DNA of 64,000 bases from Streptomyces sp. 1331.2 (GCF_900199205.1 NZ_OBMJ01000001.1:6131001-6195000); one strand, 5' to 3'; positions 49,022 to 57,512 are shown, counted from the first letter of the stretch. Numbers and translations are program-made. The notes: a model not told the origin generated them from the sequence alone.

Positions 49022-50461
49022 GTGAGCACCCCCACCCCCGGCGCCAAGCGCGCCCCCCGTCCGCACCGCCGTCCGAAGAAGGACCCGGCCCGGATCGTCG
49101 CGTTCCGCGCGCTGCGCGCCGTCGACGAGCGCGACGCGTACGCCAACCTGATCCTGCCCTCGCTCCTGCGCGAAGCCGAGCAGAAGGGCATGGACCGGCG
49201 CGACGCCGCCCTCGCCACCGAACTCGTCTACGGCACCCTGCGCCTGCAGGGCACCTATGACGCGATCATCGCGGCCTGCATCGACCGGCCGCTCAGCAAG
49301 GTCGACCCGCCGGTCCTGGACGTGCTCTCGCTCGGCGCCCACCAGCTGCTCACCACCCGCATCCCCAGCCACGCCGCCGTCTCGGCGACCGTCGAACTCG
49401 CCCGGGTGGTGCTCGGCGACGGCAAGGCCAAGTTCGTCAACGCCGTGCTGCGCCGGATCAGCGCCCACGACCTGGACGCCTGGATCGAGCAGGTCGCCCC
49501 GCCGTACGACCAGGACGCCGAGGACCACCTGGCGGTCGTCCACTCGCACCCGCGCTGGGTGGTCGCCGCGCTGTGGGACTCGCTCGGCCGCTGGCAGCCG
49601 GACGCCTCCGGGCGCAGCGCCGTCGAGGAACTGCTGCGGGCCGACAACGAGCGGCCCGAGGTCACCCTGGTCGCCCGCCCCGGCCGGTCCACCGTCGGCG
49701 AACTGGCCGACGCGCTGCCCGAGGCCCAGCCCGGGCGCTGGTCCCCGTTCGCGCTGCGGCTCGCCGAAGGCGGCGACCCGGCCTCGATCGACGCGGTCCG
49801 GGAGAACCGGGCCGGCGTGCAGGACGAGGGCAGCCAGCTGGTCGCGCTGGCGCTGGCCACGGCGCCGGTGGACGGCCCGGACCGGCTCTGGCTGGACGGC
49901 TGCGCCGGCCCCGGCGGCAAGGCCGCACTGCTCGGCGCGCTGGCCGCCGAGCGCGGGGCGGCGCTCGTCGCGAGCGAGAAGCAGCCGCACCGGGCCCGGC
50001 TCGTGGCGCGGGCGCTGGAGGGCAACCCCGGCCCGTACACGGTGATCGCGGCGGACGGAACGCGCCCGGCCTGGCAGGCCGGCGGCTTCGACCGGGTGCT
50101 GGTCGACGTGCCATGCTCCGGACTCGGCGCGCTGCGCCGCCGCCCGGAGGCGCGCTGGCGGCGGCGCCCGGCGGACGTCGCGGCCTTCGGGCCGCTCCAG
50201 CGGGACCTGCTGCGCTCGGCGATCGAGGCCACCCGGGTCGGCGGCGTGGTCGGCTACGCGACCTGCTCGCCGCACCTGGCGGAGACCCGGGCGGTCGTGG
50301 ACGACGTGCTGCGGGAGGAGGGCGGCCGGGTCGAGTGGATCGACGCGCGCCCGCTGCTGCCCGGCGTCCCGGCGCTCGGGGACGGGCCGGACGTGCAGCT
50401 GTGGCCGCACCTGCACGGGACGGACGCGATGTACCTGGCGCTGCTGCGGCGGACGGCCTGA
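49022..50461 (+). CDS. rsmB: 16S rRNA m5C967 methyltransferase
   Basis: 479 residues. N-terminal NusB-like RNA-binding domain (IVAFRALRAVDERDAYANLILPSLL, ELVYGTLRLQGTYDAIIA) and a C-terminal SAM methyltransferase: LDGCAGPGGKAALLGALAAERGA, DVPCSGLGALRRRPEARWRR with the PC motif Cys, and VVGYATCSPHLAETRAVV with the second catalytic Cys (TCS). GTG at 49022. End of the conserved core segment. Confidence 0.96.
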   Translation: MSTPTPGAKRAPRPHRRPKKDPARIVAFRALRAVDERDAYANLILPSLLREAEQKGMDRRDAALATELVYGTLRLQGTYDAIIAACIDRPLSKVDPPVLDVLSLGAHQLLTTRIPSHAAVSATVELARVVLGDGKAKFVNAVLRRISAHDLDAWIEQVAPPYDQDAEDHLAVVHSHPRWVVAALWDSLGRWQPDASGRSAVEELLRADNERPEVTLVARPGRSTVGELADALPEAQPGRWSPFALRLAEGGDPASIDAVRENRAGVQDEGSQLVALALATAPVDGPDRLWLDGCAGPGGKAALLGALAAERGAALVASEKQPHRARLVARALEGNPGPYTVIAADGTRPAWQAGGFDRVLVDVPCSGLGALRRRPEARWRRRPADVAAFGPLQRDLLRSAIEATRVGGVVGYATCSPHLAETRAVVDDVLREEGGRVEWIDARPLLPGVPALGDGPDVQLWPHLHGTDAMYLALLRRTA

Positions 50462-50475
50462 TCGGTAGCGGGTGG

Positions 50476-50506
50476 TTGCATCTCCCGTAGGGGGAGGCGG
50501 CAGGGT
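50476..50506 (+). promoter_or_regulatory. MerR-type promoter with 19-bp spacer and operator dyad
   Basis: TTGCAT (-35) and CAGGGT (-10-like) are separated by 19 bp, the over-long spacing of MerR-activated promoters. The spacer begins with the dyad CTCCCGTAGGGGGAG (50482-50496). It lies just before the MerR gene, so autoregulation is likely and the transcript would be nearly leaderless. Confidence 0.75.
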
Positions 50507-50513
50507 GGTGGCC

Positions 50514-51518
50514 ATGAACGGCGACGCGACGTACACCATCGGTGAGCTGGCCCGGCGGGCGGGGGTGACGGTCAAGACCGTCCGCTTCTACTCGGACCAG
50601 GGGATCGTGTCGCCGGCCGACCGCAACCCGGCCGGCCATCGGCGGTACGGCGCGGACGCCGTCGCACGCCTGGAACTCGTCCGCACCCTGCGGGAACTCG
50701 GGCTCGGACTGCCCGCGATCCGGGGAGTGCTGGAGCGCCAACTCGCGCTGCCCGCCGTGGCGGCGGCGCATGCCGAGGCGCTGGACATGCAGATTCGGGT
50801 GCTGCGGCTGCGACGGGCTGTGCTGGGGGCGGTGGCCAGGCGCGGGTCTTCACCCGAGGAGTTGACGTTCGTGCATCGGTTGGCCCGGCTGTCGGAGGAC
50901 GAACGGGGGCGCCTGATCGGGGAGTTCCTGGCGGGGGTGTTCGGTGGTGGTGGGCCTGGGGGTGGTGGGCCCGGTGGCCGGTTCGCGGCCGCGGCGCGCT
51001 CGTTGACGCCGGAGTTGCCGGAAGACCCGTCGGCCGAACAGGTCGAGGCGTGGGTGGAGTTGGCGCAGCTGGCGGGGGACGTGGAGTTCCGGGCGCTGCT
51101 GCGCGGGCTCGTCGAGGCGGAAGCGGCGGAGGCAAGCGGGGGGCTGCCGGGGCCTGGACTGGCGGTGATGGTACGGGAGTTGGCGAGGCCTGCGGTCGCC
51201 GTGGCGGCGGAGCCCGGGTCGGAGACGGCGGCGCGGGTCGTCGCGGAGCTGCTGGAGCGGTACGGGGAGATGGTTCCGGGCTCTGCCGGGGTGCTGCGGG
51301 GCCGGCTGGGAGAGCGGCTGCGGGCCATGGCGGATCCGCGGCGGGAGCGGTACCTGGAGCTGCTGGCGGTGGTCAACGGGTGGGCTGCGCCGGAGAGTTG
51401 GGCTGCGGAGGTGGAGTGGGCGGTGCGCGCCGTGGGCGGTGGTGGTGGCGGCTCGGTTGCGGCTACGGCTTCGGCTTCTGCTTCGGCTGTGTCGGGGGTG
51501 GGCAGGGGAGGTTGGTGA
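50514..51518 (+). CDS. MerR-family transcriptional regulator
   Basis: 334 residues. N-terminal winged helix YTIGELARRAGVTVKTVRFYSDQGIVSPADRNPAGHRRYGADAVARLELVRTLRELGLGL, then a dimerisation helix and a large C-terminal domain of unknown ligand. No Cys cluster, so a small molecule rather than metal is likely. The extreme C-terminus is Gly/Ser/Ala low complexity. ATG at 50514; the 3' end overlaps the convergent gene by 56 bp. Confidence 0.9.
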   Translation: MNGDATYTIGELARRAGVTVKTVRFYSDQGIVSPADRNPAGHRRYGADAVARLELVRTLRELGLGLPAIRGVLERQLALPAVAAAHAEALDMQIRVLRLRRAVLGAVARRGSSPEELTFVHRLARLSEDERGRLIGEFLAGVFGGGGPGGGGPGGRFAAAARSLTPELPEDPSAEQVEAWVELAQLAGDVEFRALLRGLVEAEAAEASGGLPGPGLAVMVRELARPAVAVAAEPGSETAARVVAELLERYGEMVPGSAGVLRGRLGERLRAMADPRRERYLELLAVVNGWAAPESWAAEVEWAVRAVGGGGGGSVAATASASASAVSGVGRGGW

Positions 51519-51933
51519 GGAAGGCGTGGGCCTGGGCGCGGAGTTCGTCGACCGGCGGGTCCTCGCAGACCGCCTCCAGGTCGAGTGCGGTCGCCTGGCC
51601 CGTGTGGGTGTAGGACTGGTAGGCGAGGTACGGCCGGTGGTCGTCGGTGGGGTCGAGCCCGACGGCGAAGGTCGCGAAGCGGGTGCGCTCGCGCTCCGTC
51701 CGGGCGCTCTCGGTTCGGGAGAGTTCCCATTCGAACTCGTAGGGCTCGGGCTCGGCGGGCAGGTCCAGCAGGGCCTGGGCGAGCTGGCGGACCTCGTCCG
51801 GGTCGGCGAACGGTAGGGACTCGGACCCGAAGGGTGTGGCGGCGAACAGCTCCCAGTCGTGACCGTTGTGGCTGACGGTCAGCGCCCACTGACCGTTCTT
51901 GTCGTGCCAGTGGCAGTGGAGGGTCGGGTCCAT
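51463..51933 (-). CDS. hypothetical protein
   Basis: 156 residues, soluble, acidic, Trp/His-rich at the N-terminus (MDPTLHCHWHDKNGQWALTV). Other readable segments: FADPDEVRQLAQALLDLPAE, EFEWELSRTE, PYLAYQSYTHTGQATALDLEAV. No family recognised. The ATG at 51933 is chosen because GGGAGG lies 9 bp upstream; further in-frame starts up to 51978 exist. The tail PPPTQPKQKPKP lies within the 56-bp overlap with the MerR gene. Confidence 0.65.
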   Translation of the reverse strand: MDPTLHCHWHDKNGQWALTVSHNGHDWELFAATPFGSESLPFADPDEVRQLAQALLDLPAEPEPYEFEWELSRTESARTERERTRFATFAVGLDPTDDHRPYLAYQSYTHTGQATALDLEAVCEDPPVDELRAQAHAFLTNLPCPPPTQPKQKPKP

Positions 51934-52199
51934 GGTGGTCAACCTCCCTGTGGGCATGGGCCGTTCGTGTTCCCTCATCGTGGCACACCGGGCGGCCGAC
52001 GGAAGTCGGGACTGAGCCGTTCTCGGGCCCGTTGCCAGACGTTCCGCAGCGGACGGTAGTCAGGACGGTGACGCCGTGCTCGGCGATCACCCGGTGGGCC
52101 GGCGGCGGGCATGGCGGACGTCTGCACCGGCGGTCGGGGTGGGTGCGCGGGGATTTTTCCGTCGGGGAGGTGGGGCTGGGGAGCTGGGGTGTGGGGGCG

Positions 52200-52511
52200 T
52201 CAGGGGGTGGTGGGGGTGGGGGTGGGGTGCCAGGGGCGGGTGGGGTGCGTGGGAGTGGGGGTGGAGGTGAGGCGGAGGGCGTAGATCTCATGGCCGGGGG
52301 CCTCGTGGGGGACCTGGCCGAGGTAGTCGTGGCCGGTGAGGTGGCACCAGGCGGGCAGGTCGAGTGGGGCGGCGGGGTCGGTGGTGAGGATGTGGACCAC
52401 CGCGCCGGCCGGGAGGTGGGCGATGTGGGCGCGCAGTCGGAGCAGGAGCTGGACGCAGAGCAGGCCGGTGCCGTCGACGGTGAGGTCGGGGGTGGTAATG
52501 GGGCGGGTCAT
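52200..52511 (-). CDS. TusA-like sulfur-carrier fold protein
   Basis: 103 residues. LTVDGTGLLCVQLLLRLRAH, then GAVVHILTTDPAAPLDLPAWCHLTGHDYLG. The layout follows TusA/SirA (VDxxGLxCPxP, DPxA...DIPxWC), but the CPxP is CVQL, so Cys is kept and the prolines are lost. Could carry sulfur on Cys; partner unknown. The C-terminal 20 residues are Thr/Pro repeats. The 51934-52199 spacer upstream on the map is G/T-rich with no supported gene. Confidence 0.75.
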   Translation of the reverse strand: MTRPITTPDLTVDGTGLLCVQLLLRLRAHIAHLPAGAVVHILTTDPAAPLDLPAWCHLTGHDYLGQVPHEAPGHEIYALRLTSTPTPTHPTRPWHPTPTPTTP

Positions 52512-52581
52512 GGGGGTTCAGCCTAGGCGGCGTGGCGGGTGAGGGGCGGCGTCGGGTGGGGGTGGCGTCGGAGGGTGGTGG

Positions 52582-53082
52582 TCAGGTGAGGCGTTGGCCG
52601 GGGGCGGTGCCGCCGAGGCGGGTGAGCAGGGCGGACAGGCGGGTGAGGTCGTCGGGGCTCCACTGGGCGGCGGCGAAGTGGTCGGCGGCGACCTGGCGGG
52701 CGGTGTGCAGCATCTCGGCGAGCCGGTCGCGGCCGGTGGGGGTGAGGGCGGCGTACGCCACGCGGGCGTCGCGGGCGGCGGCCTCGCGGGTGACCAGGCC
52801 GATCCGTTCCAGTGGGGCGAGGCCGCGGGTCACACCGGAGGCGGTGAGGCCGAGTGCTTCGGCGAGGTCGACCCGGCGCATTCTGCCGCCGGGGGCCTGG
52901 GCGAGGTGGAGCAGCATGGTGAAGTCGGACAGGCTCACGCCGTGCAGGCCGCTGAGGCTCGCGTCGAATCGTTTGACCAGGGCGGTCTGGGCGCGGACCA
53001 GCCGCAGGGCGGTGTCCAGCGGGTCGGGGCTCGGGTCGGTTTCGGTGTGCTCGGTCGTACGGTCGGTTGTGCGCTCTGTCAT
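52582..53082 (-). CDS. MarR-family regulator
   Basis: 166 residues. Winged helix LSDFTMLLHLAQAPGGRMRRVDLAEALGLTASGVTRGLAPLERIGLVTREAAARDARVAYAALTPTGRDRLAEM, with the wing Asp-x-Arg (RDARVAY) typical of MarR. ATG at 53082 with AAGGAGG at ideal spacing. A palindrome in its promoter suggests autorepression. Confidence 0.92.
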   Translation of the reverse strand: MTERTTDRTTEHTETDPSPDPLDTALRLVRAQTALVKRFDASLSGLHGVSLSDFTMLLHLAQAPGGRMRRVDLAEALGLTASGVTRGLAPLERIGLVTREAAARDARVAYAALTPTGRDRLAEMLHTARQVAADHFAAAQWSPDDLTRLSALLTRLGGTAPGQRLT

Positions 53083-53091
53083 TGCCACCTC

Positions 53092-53109
53092 CTTGACTGC
53101 TCAAGTATA
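53092..53109 (-). promoter_or_regulatory. MarR-type operator and -10 box
   Basis: CTTGA-CTGC-TCAAG (53092-53105) is a perfect 5-bp-arm dyad. It abuts TATACT read on the minus strand (53104-53109), a good -10 hexamer for the MarR gene. A repressor bound here would block its own promoter. Confidence 0.65.
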
Positions 53110-53158
53110 TCCCCGGAGGGAGCCGCCAAGGAGGTGGCGGAGGGGGAGGGGGGTCGGA

Positions 53159-53515
53159 TCAGCGGATGGTGGAGGCGGCGCGGCGCTGTCGCTTGCCGAG
53201 CGGCGCCTGGGAGAGGTCCTCCGCCTGGGAACGCAGGTTCTTGTAGCCGTAGCCGCGTTCGGTCAGCCAGTTCTCTGCGGACTGCTCGGCCCGTTCGGTG
53301 GCCTCCAGGATGTCCTCCTCGGCCTCGCCCTCGTCCAGGAAGCGGAACGTGAAGGCGGTGCGGGCGGAGAGGTCGTAGCTGAGGTGGCCCTCACGGGTGA
53401 AGGCGGCGCGCAGGACGTCGTGCTCGGGCGCGGCGGCGACGAGTTCGGCGCGCTGCTCCTCGGTGAGGCCGTCGAAGACGCCGCGCACCATGATGCGGAA
53501 GGTTCGGGTGGTCAT
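53159..53515 (-). CDS. conserved hypothetical protein (DUF6204-like)
   Basis: 118 residues, MTTRTFRIMVRGVFDGLTEE, FTREGHLSYDLSARTAFTFRFL, EATERAEQSAENWLTERGYGYKNL. It matches a small streptomycete family recalled as DUF6204. No catalytic motif. ATG at 53515. It lies upstream of the MarR gene on the same strand, but the MarR gene has its own promoter. Confidence 0.75.
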   Translation of the reverse strand: MTTRTFRIMVRGVFDGLTEEQRAELVAAAPEHDVLRAAFTREGHLSYDLSARTAFTFRFLDEGEAEEDILEATERAEQSAENWLTERGYGYKNLRSQAEDLSQAPLGKRQRRAASTIR

Positions 53516-53619
53516 CTCCCGACGATAGGCAGGAGGGGCCGCCGACCGCCAATGCGATTTCGCCGGTGTGGCGGTGTGGCGGTGCGTCGGTCGGCGGCCG
53601 CTCGTCGGGGAGGCGGGCG

Positions 53620-54315
53620 TCAGCCGGTGACGCCCAGTTGGGACAGCAGGGCCGTGTTGTCCTCGATGTGCCAGTCCTCCACGATCCGGTCGGTGCCGAC
53701 GTGCTGGATGTCGATGGCGTTGAACTCGATGCGCTGGCCGCTGCCCCGGACACCGTCGAAGGTGCCGGTGAAGTGACCGCGGAAGACCAGCCGGGCGGTG
53801 ATCCGGTCCCCGGTGACCAGGGCCTCGGACAGCTCGCAGGTCAGGTCCGGCACGGCGGCCCGGAAGGTCCGGGAGGCCAGGACCGGGCCGGTGGGGCCCT
53901 GCGGGCGGCCGGGCGGGAGCGTGTTGTCCCGGAAGGCCGGGCTGATCGCCGCGTCCAGGTACCGCTGCTGCCCGGTGTTCCAGAAGGTGTACAACTGCTG
54001 GGCCAGGTGCACCTCCTGGGCTGCGCGCCGGGCGCCGAGGGAGCGGTCCACGGTGAGCGCCTTCGGCTGGACCAGGTCGGGCGAGCGGTCGACCAGGCGC
54101 TGGGGCCAGGGCTGTGGGTCGGGGTGATGGGTGGGCGAGTGGGTGGGCGAGTGGGCCGGGGCAGCGGCGGCGGTGGTGCCCAGCAGGACGGTCAAGGCAG
54201 CGGCCACGGCGGCGGTGCGCGGCGCGAGGCGCCGGCGGGTGGCGGAGCTGGCGGTGGCGGAGCTGGCGGTGGTGGTGGCGGCGGTGCCGGGCCGGGGCTC
54301 AGACAAGGCGGCCAC
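53620..54315 (-). CDS. secreted SnoaL-like (NTF2-fold) protein
   Basis: 231 residues. Signal-like N-terminus with hydrophobic TAAVAAALTVLLGTTAAAAPAHS, a His/Pro linker, then a SnoaL-like domain (QRYLDAAISPAFRDN, FRAAVPDLTCELSEALVTGDRITARLVFRGHFTGTFDG, EFNAIDIQHVGTDRIVEDWHIEDN). The domain binds or isomerises small hydrophobic molecules. GTG start at 54315 overlaps the end of the SDR gene by 17 bp; a TTG at 54306 is an alternative. Coupled to the SDR gene. Confidence 0.78.
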   Translation of the reverse strand: MAALSEPRPGTAATTTASSATASSATRRRLAPRTAAVAAALTVLLGTTAAAAPAHSPTHSPTHHPDPQPWPQRLVDRSPDLVQPKALTVDRSLGARRAAQEVHLAQQLYTFWNTGQQRYLDAAISPAFRDNTLPPGRPQGPTGPVLASRTFRAAVPDLTCELSEALVTGDRITARLVFRGHFTGTFDGVRGSGQRIEFNAIDIQHVGTDRIVEDWHIEDNTALLSQLGVTG

Positions 54316-55051
54316 CCCCGTCGACGTGCAGCACGGTGCCGGTGACGTACGGGTTGTCGATCGCGTAGAACACGGCCTTGAGCAGGTCCTCCGGGCTGCC
54401 CACGCGGCGGGCCGGATTGCGAGTCGCGACGCCGCGCAGGAACGCCTCCTTGTCGGAGCCCAGGCCGTCCCAGGAACCGGTGTCGACGATGCCGGGGGAG
54501 ACCGCGTTGACCCGCACCGGCGCGAGCTCCACCGCCAACGCCTGGACCAGGAAGGCCAGGGCGCCGTTGGTGGTGGCCATCACGGTGCGGCCGGGGGACG
54601 GGCGCCAGGCGGCCACACCGGAGAAGAAGGTGAACGAGCCGTCCTCGGACACCTGCCCGGCCAGGTGCTTGGCCAGCAGCAGTGGGCCGATCACCTTGGC
54701 CGAGAACGCCCGCTGCACGTCGGCCACTTCGAGCTCCTGCAGCGGGCCGTTGGCCGGTATCGCGGCGGTGGACACCAGGTGGTCGAACCGGCCGGCCCGG
54801 GCGGCGAATTCGGCGATCGACCGCTCCTCCGCGAGGTCGAGGGCGAGCACCTCGGACGGGCCGGACAGCTCACCGGCCGTCCACTCCAGCTTGCGCGGAT
54901 CCGGACCGGCCAGCACGAGCTCGGCACCGGCGGCGGACGCGGCCCTGGCGAGAGCACGGCCGGTGCGGGAGCCGGCGCCGACGACGATGAGGCGCCGGCC
55001 CGTGAGGGCGGTGGGGGTGCTGGGGTTGGGGAGGTCGGGGAGCTCGGACAC
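54299..55051 (-). CDS. short-chain dehydrogenase/reductase
   Basis: 250 residues. Rossmann opening RRLIVVGAGSRTGRALARAAS, then LALDLAEERS, STAAIPANGPLQEL, FFSGVAAWRPSPGRTVMATTNGALAFLVQAL and VNAVSPGIVDTGSWD. The normal YxxxK pair is replaced: at the Tyr/Lys position stand Thr/Asn (GRTVMATTNGAL), so the classical catalytic residues appear missing. GTG at 55051 with AAAGGA upstream. Divergent from a LysR gene that probably controls it. Confidence 0.85.
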   Translation of the reverse strand: MSELPDLPNPSTPTALTGRRLIVVGAGSRTGRALARAASAAGAELVLAGPDPRKLEWTAGELSGPSEVLALDLAEERSIAEFAARAGRFDHLVSTAAIPANGPLQELEVADVQRAFSAKVIGPLLLAKHLAGQVSEDGSFTFFSGVAAWRPSPGRTVMATTNGALAFLVQALAVELAPVRVNAVSPGIVDTGSWDGLGSDKEAFLRGVATRNPARRVGSPEDLLKAVFYAIDNPYVTGTVLHVDGGGRLV

Positions 55052-55187
55052 GGGAGTGTTCCTTTCGGTTCGGGTCAGGAGCCGCCGCTTTGCTGTTCTG
55101 CGGGCGGCGGCGGTACCCCATGAGCCTCGCCTGAGCTGCGGTGATGAGTCCAAGGATTGTTTTCTACGCCGACGATAAAATGTGTTC

Positions 55188-56165
55188 ATGGCAACGCTCA
55201 GGCAGCTCGAATACCTGGTCACGGTGGTCGACACCGGCTCCTTCACACGCGCGGCCGAGCAGCTGCACGTCACCCAGCCCGCGCTCTCCCACCAGATCCG
55301 GGCCCTGGAGAAGGCCGTCGGTGGCCCGTTGCTGGAACGCCTGCCGCGCACGGTACGGCTCACCCCGATGGGGCGGGCGGTGCTGCCGCACGCCCGTGCC
55401 GCGCTCGCCGAAGCGGAACGCCTGCGCACCGTGGCCCGGCGTACGGCGGGGCTGGAGGAGGGCGAGCTGGAGGTCGCGGCCGTCTACTCCGTCAGCCTCG
55501 GCATCCTGCCGCCCGTGCTGCGGGCCTGGCGGCGCCGGCACCCCGGCGTGCGGATCCGACTGCGCGAGTACCCGCACGCCGATCGCCTCCAGGCCGCGAT
55601 GAGCGCGGGCCGCGCCGACGTCGCCATCGGCCCTGCCCCGACCGGCTGGGAGGGGCCGATCCGCGAACTCGGGGTCGAGGAGTTCGTGATCGTCCTGCCC
55701 GCGGACGACCCGCTGGCCGACAGCCCCGGCGGCACGGTGGATCCGGCCCGGCTCGCGGACCGGGACTGGGTCCACTACGCCCCCGACAACGGCCTCGCAG
55801 ACCTGCTCGACCGCGTCGGTGCCCGGGCCGGATTCCAGCCCCGCGCGGCCGTCCGCGCCGAACAGACCTCCGCCGCACCGCTGTTGGCCGCGGCAGGGTT
55901 GGGCCCCGCCCTGGTGCCCGCCAACATCGTGCCGCCGCACTTCGACGGCGCCCTGCTCCGCCCGGACCCGCCGATCCGTCGCACCCTCACCGCCTACACC
56001 CGCACCCGGCCCGACCCGCTCACGGTCGCCTTCGCGGACCTCCTCGCGGAGCAGGCGAAGGTGAACCCGCCCGCGCCTCCGGCGGCGTTGGGGCCGGTGG
56101 GTGGAGAGGGGGAGGGGTGGAGAGTGGTGGGTGGCGGCCGCGACGGGGGTGCTGGGGTGGGGTGA
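55188..56165 (+). CDS. LysR-family transcriptional regulator
   Basis: 325 residues. N-terminal winged helix TLRQLEYLVTVVDTGSFTRAAEQLHVTQPALSHQIRALEKAVGGPLLERLPRTVRLTPMGRAVLPHA and a periplasmic-binding-type effector domain. The last ~30 residues are Gly-rich. Divergent from SDR-SnoaL; the 136-bp spacer contains an ATTGTTTTC...CGATAAAAT dyad (about 55156-55180), a possible LysR box. ATG at 55188. Confidence 0.92.
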   Translation: MATLRQLEYLVTVVDTGSFTRAAEQLHVTQPALSHQIRALEKAVGGPLLERLPRTVRLTPMGRAVLPHARAALAEAERLRTVARRTAGLEEGELEVAAVYSVSLGILPPVLRAWRRRHPGVRIRLREYPHADRLQAAMSAGRADVAIGPAPTGWEGPIRELGVEEFVIVLPADDPLADSPGGTVDPARLADRDWVHYAPDNGLADLLDRVGARAGFQPRAAVRAEQTSAAPLLAAAGLGPALVPANIVPPHFDGALLRPDPPIRRTLTAYTRTRPDPLTVAFADLLAEQAKVNPPAPPAALGPVGGEGEGWRVVGGGRDGGAGVG

Positions 56166-56344
56166 TGGCTGGCTGGAGGAGGTGATGCGTCGGCCGGTGG
56201 TGGTGGGCTGAGAGGCGGGGAGTGGGGGTGGGGGTAGGGCGCATGATGGGGGCTCCTTGACTGGGCTTGGTGGTGTCAAGGGTGGGGGTTCGGGGGGGCG
56301 GTTGCGTATGTGCCGATCGGCAGGAATCCGGCGGGAAATGCGGC

Positions 56345-56376
56345 GGGCCTCCCCTGCCGATCGGCAGGGGAGGCCC
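56345..56376. terminator. 32-bp perfect palindrome after the hydrolase gene
   Basis: GGGCCTCCCCTGCCGA/TCGGCAGGGGAGGCCC is perfectly self-complementary and lies 15 bp after the minus-strand hydrolase stop. The core TGCCGATCGGCA also occurs alone at about 56310-56321. The rest of 56166-56391 is G/T-rich with no gene. Confidence 0.75.
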
Positions 56377-56391
56377 GGGAGTCGGGGTGGG

Positions 56392-57081
56392 TCAGACCCG
56401 GACGGGGAGGCGAGTGCAGACGCTGCCCGTCGCGAGCGGGGCGGGTTCGGCGCCGAGGGCGGCGAGGGTGAAGGCGGTGGTGAGCGCGCTGATGTCGCGG
56501 GCCTCGCGGAGCAGGTAGTGGTTGGCGCCCGGGGCCTCGTAGCGGGCGAGGTCCGGGACGACCTCGCGGGCGCGCAGCCCGTACTCCAGGGACTGGGTGG
56601 CGTTGGCCGCGCTGTGGTCGCCGGTGCCGTGGACGATCAGGACCCGCCGCCCGGCCAGCTGGTCGACCGCGTCGCCGCTGGGCAGCCAGGGGGCGATCCC
56701 GGCGACGCCGACGACGGACGGGTGCCCGGCGCACCAGAACGCGGCGCGCCCGCCGAGCGAGTTGCCGATCAGGACCACCGGTACGTCGCCGTACCGGCGG
56801 GCGAGTTCGTCGAGCGCCCACCGGGTGTCGACGGCGGTGTCGGCGTCCGCGCCGTTCCAGCCGCTGTACCGGTAGCGCAGCAGGTGGACGGCGGTGCCGT
56901 GCGGTCGGCCGCGGTCGGTGAGTTCGACGGCGAGGTCGCGCAGGCCGCGTTCGGCGACCTTCAGCGGTCCGCTGTGGCTCCGGATGAACCCGCCCGGTAG
57001 CAGCAGGGCGACGCCGTTGACGGGCCCGTCCCCCTGCCGGGGGGTCAACTCTGCGGTGCGCGGACGCTGCGCTCGGAACAC
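56392..57081 (-). CDS. alpha/beta-fold hydrolase
   Basis: 229 residues, no signal peptide. Oxyanion region GVALLLPGGFIRSHSG, nucleophile elbow LIGNSLGGRAAFW (GxSxG), acid Asp in VLIVHGTGDHSAAN and His in GANHYLL. Resembles dienelactone hydrolase-like or KANL3/Tex30-type small hydrolases; substrate unknown. GTG at 57081 is chosen because GGGAGG lies 7 bp upstream; longer reading gives Pro/Arg-rich sequence. Confidence 0.82.
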   Translation of the reverse strand: MFRAQRPRTAELTPRQGDGPVNGVALLLPGGFIRSHSGPLKVAERGLRDLAVELTDRGRPHGTAVHLLRYRYSGWNGADADTAVDTRWALDELARRYGDVPVVLIGNSLGGRAAFWCAGHPSVVGVAGIAPWLPSGDAVDQLAGRRVLIVHGTGDHSAANATQSLEYGLRAREVVPDLARYEAPGANHYLLREARDISALTTAFTLAALGAEPAPLATGSVCTRLPVRV

Positions 57082-57512
57082 GCGAAATCCTCCCTGATGT
57101 GTACAGGCGGATTCTACGGTTCCGGCGACGGGGCGCGGTGCGCCGGCCGGGGCCAGGGGACCCGGTCGGTGACCAGGGGATCCAGCGGGTTCCCCGGGTG
57201 CGCGCGGTCGGGTCAGGCGGCGGGCAGGGTCGCTGATGGCGGACTCTCCTCGGCTGCGGAGCGCGGCAGTCCAGCGGGTTGGGCGGCCCAGGCTGAGGGG
57301 CCAAGATTGGCCCGTTTTCGTTGGTAGGAGCGCCGGCGGAGCTGCGCGGGCGGAGTGGGGATTCGTGCGGATCACCCCACCTTGGGCCTTTCATGTGCAG
57401 GTGATGGCTGGGGTTTTCCCTGCTCTTTGTTTCGGATCATGGCGGGCTCTGCGACGATCCGAAGATCGTCGCCTCGTTGCGGTGGGCGACGCGTCGCAGG
57501 GGAGAGACGGGC
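57082..57512. other. 431-bp intergenic region with a leader hairpin
   Basis: Between divergent genes. No protein gene is supported. Near the right end GCGACGATC-CGAA-GATCGTCGC (57451-57472) forms a perfect 9-bp stem with a 4-nt loop, 41 bp before the beta-propeller gene, and could act as an operator or as structure in its 5' UTR. The sequence GGGGATTCGTGCGGATCACC to TTCGGATCATGG (57357-57441) is less GC-rich and may hold promoters. Confidence 0.5.

Noticed and set aside
57097-57327. 76-codon open frame in the 57.1-57.5 kb gap
   Set aside because: No ribosome-binding site, low-complexity Gly/Arg/Ser sequence, no family resemblance.
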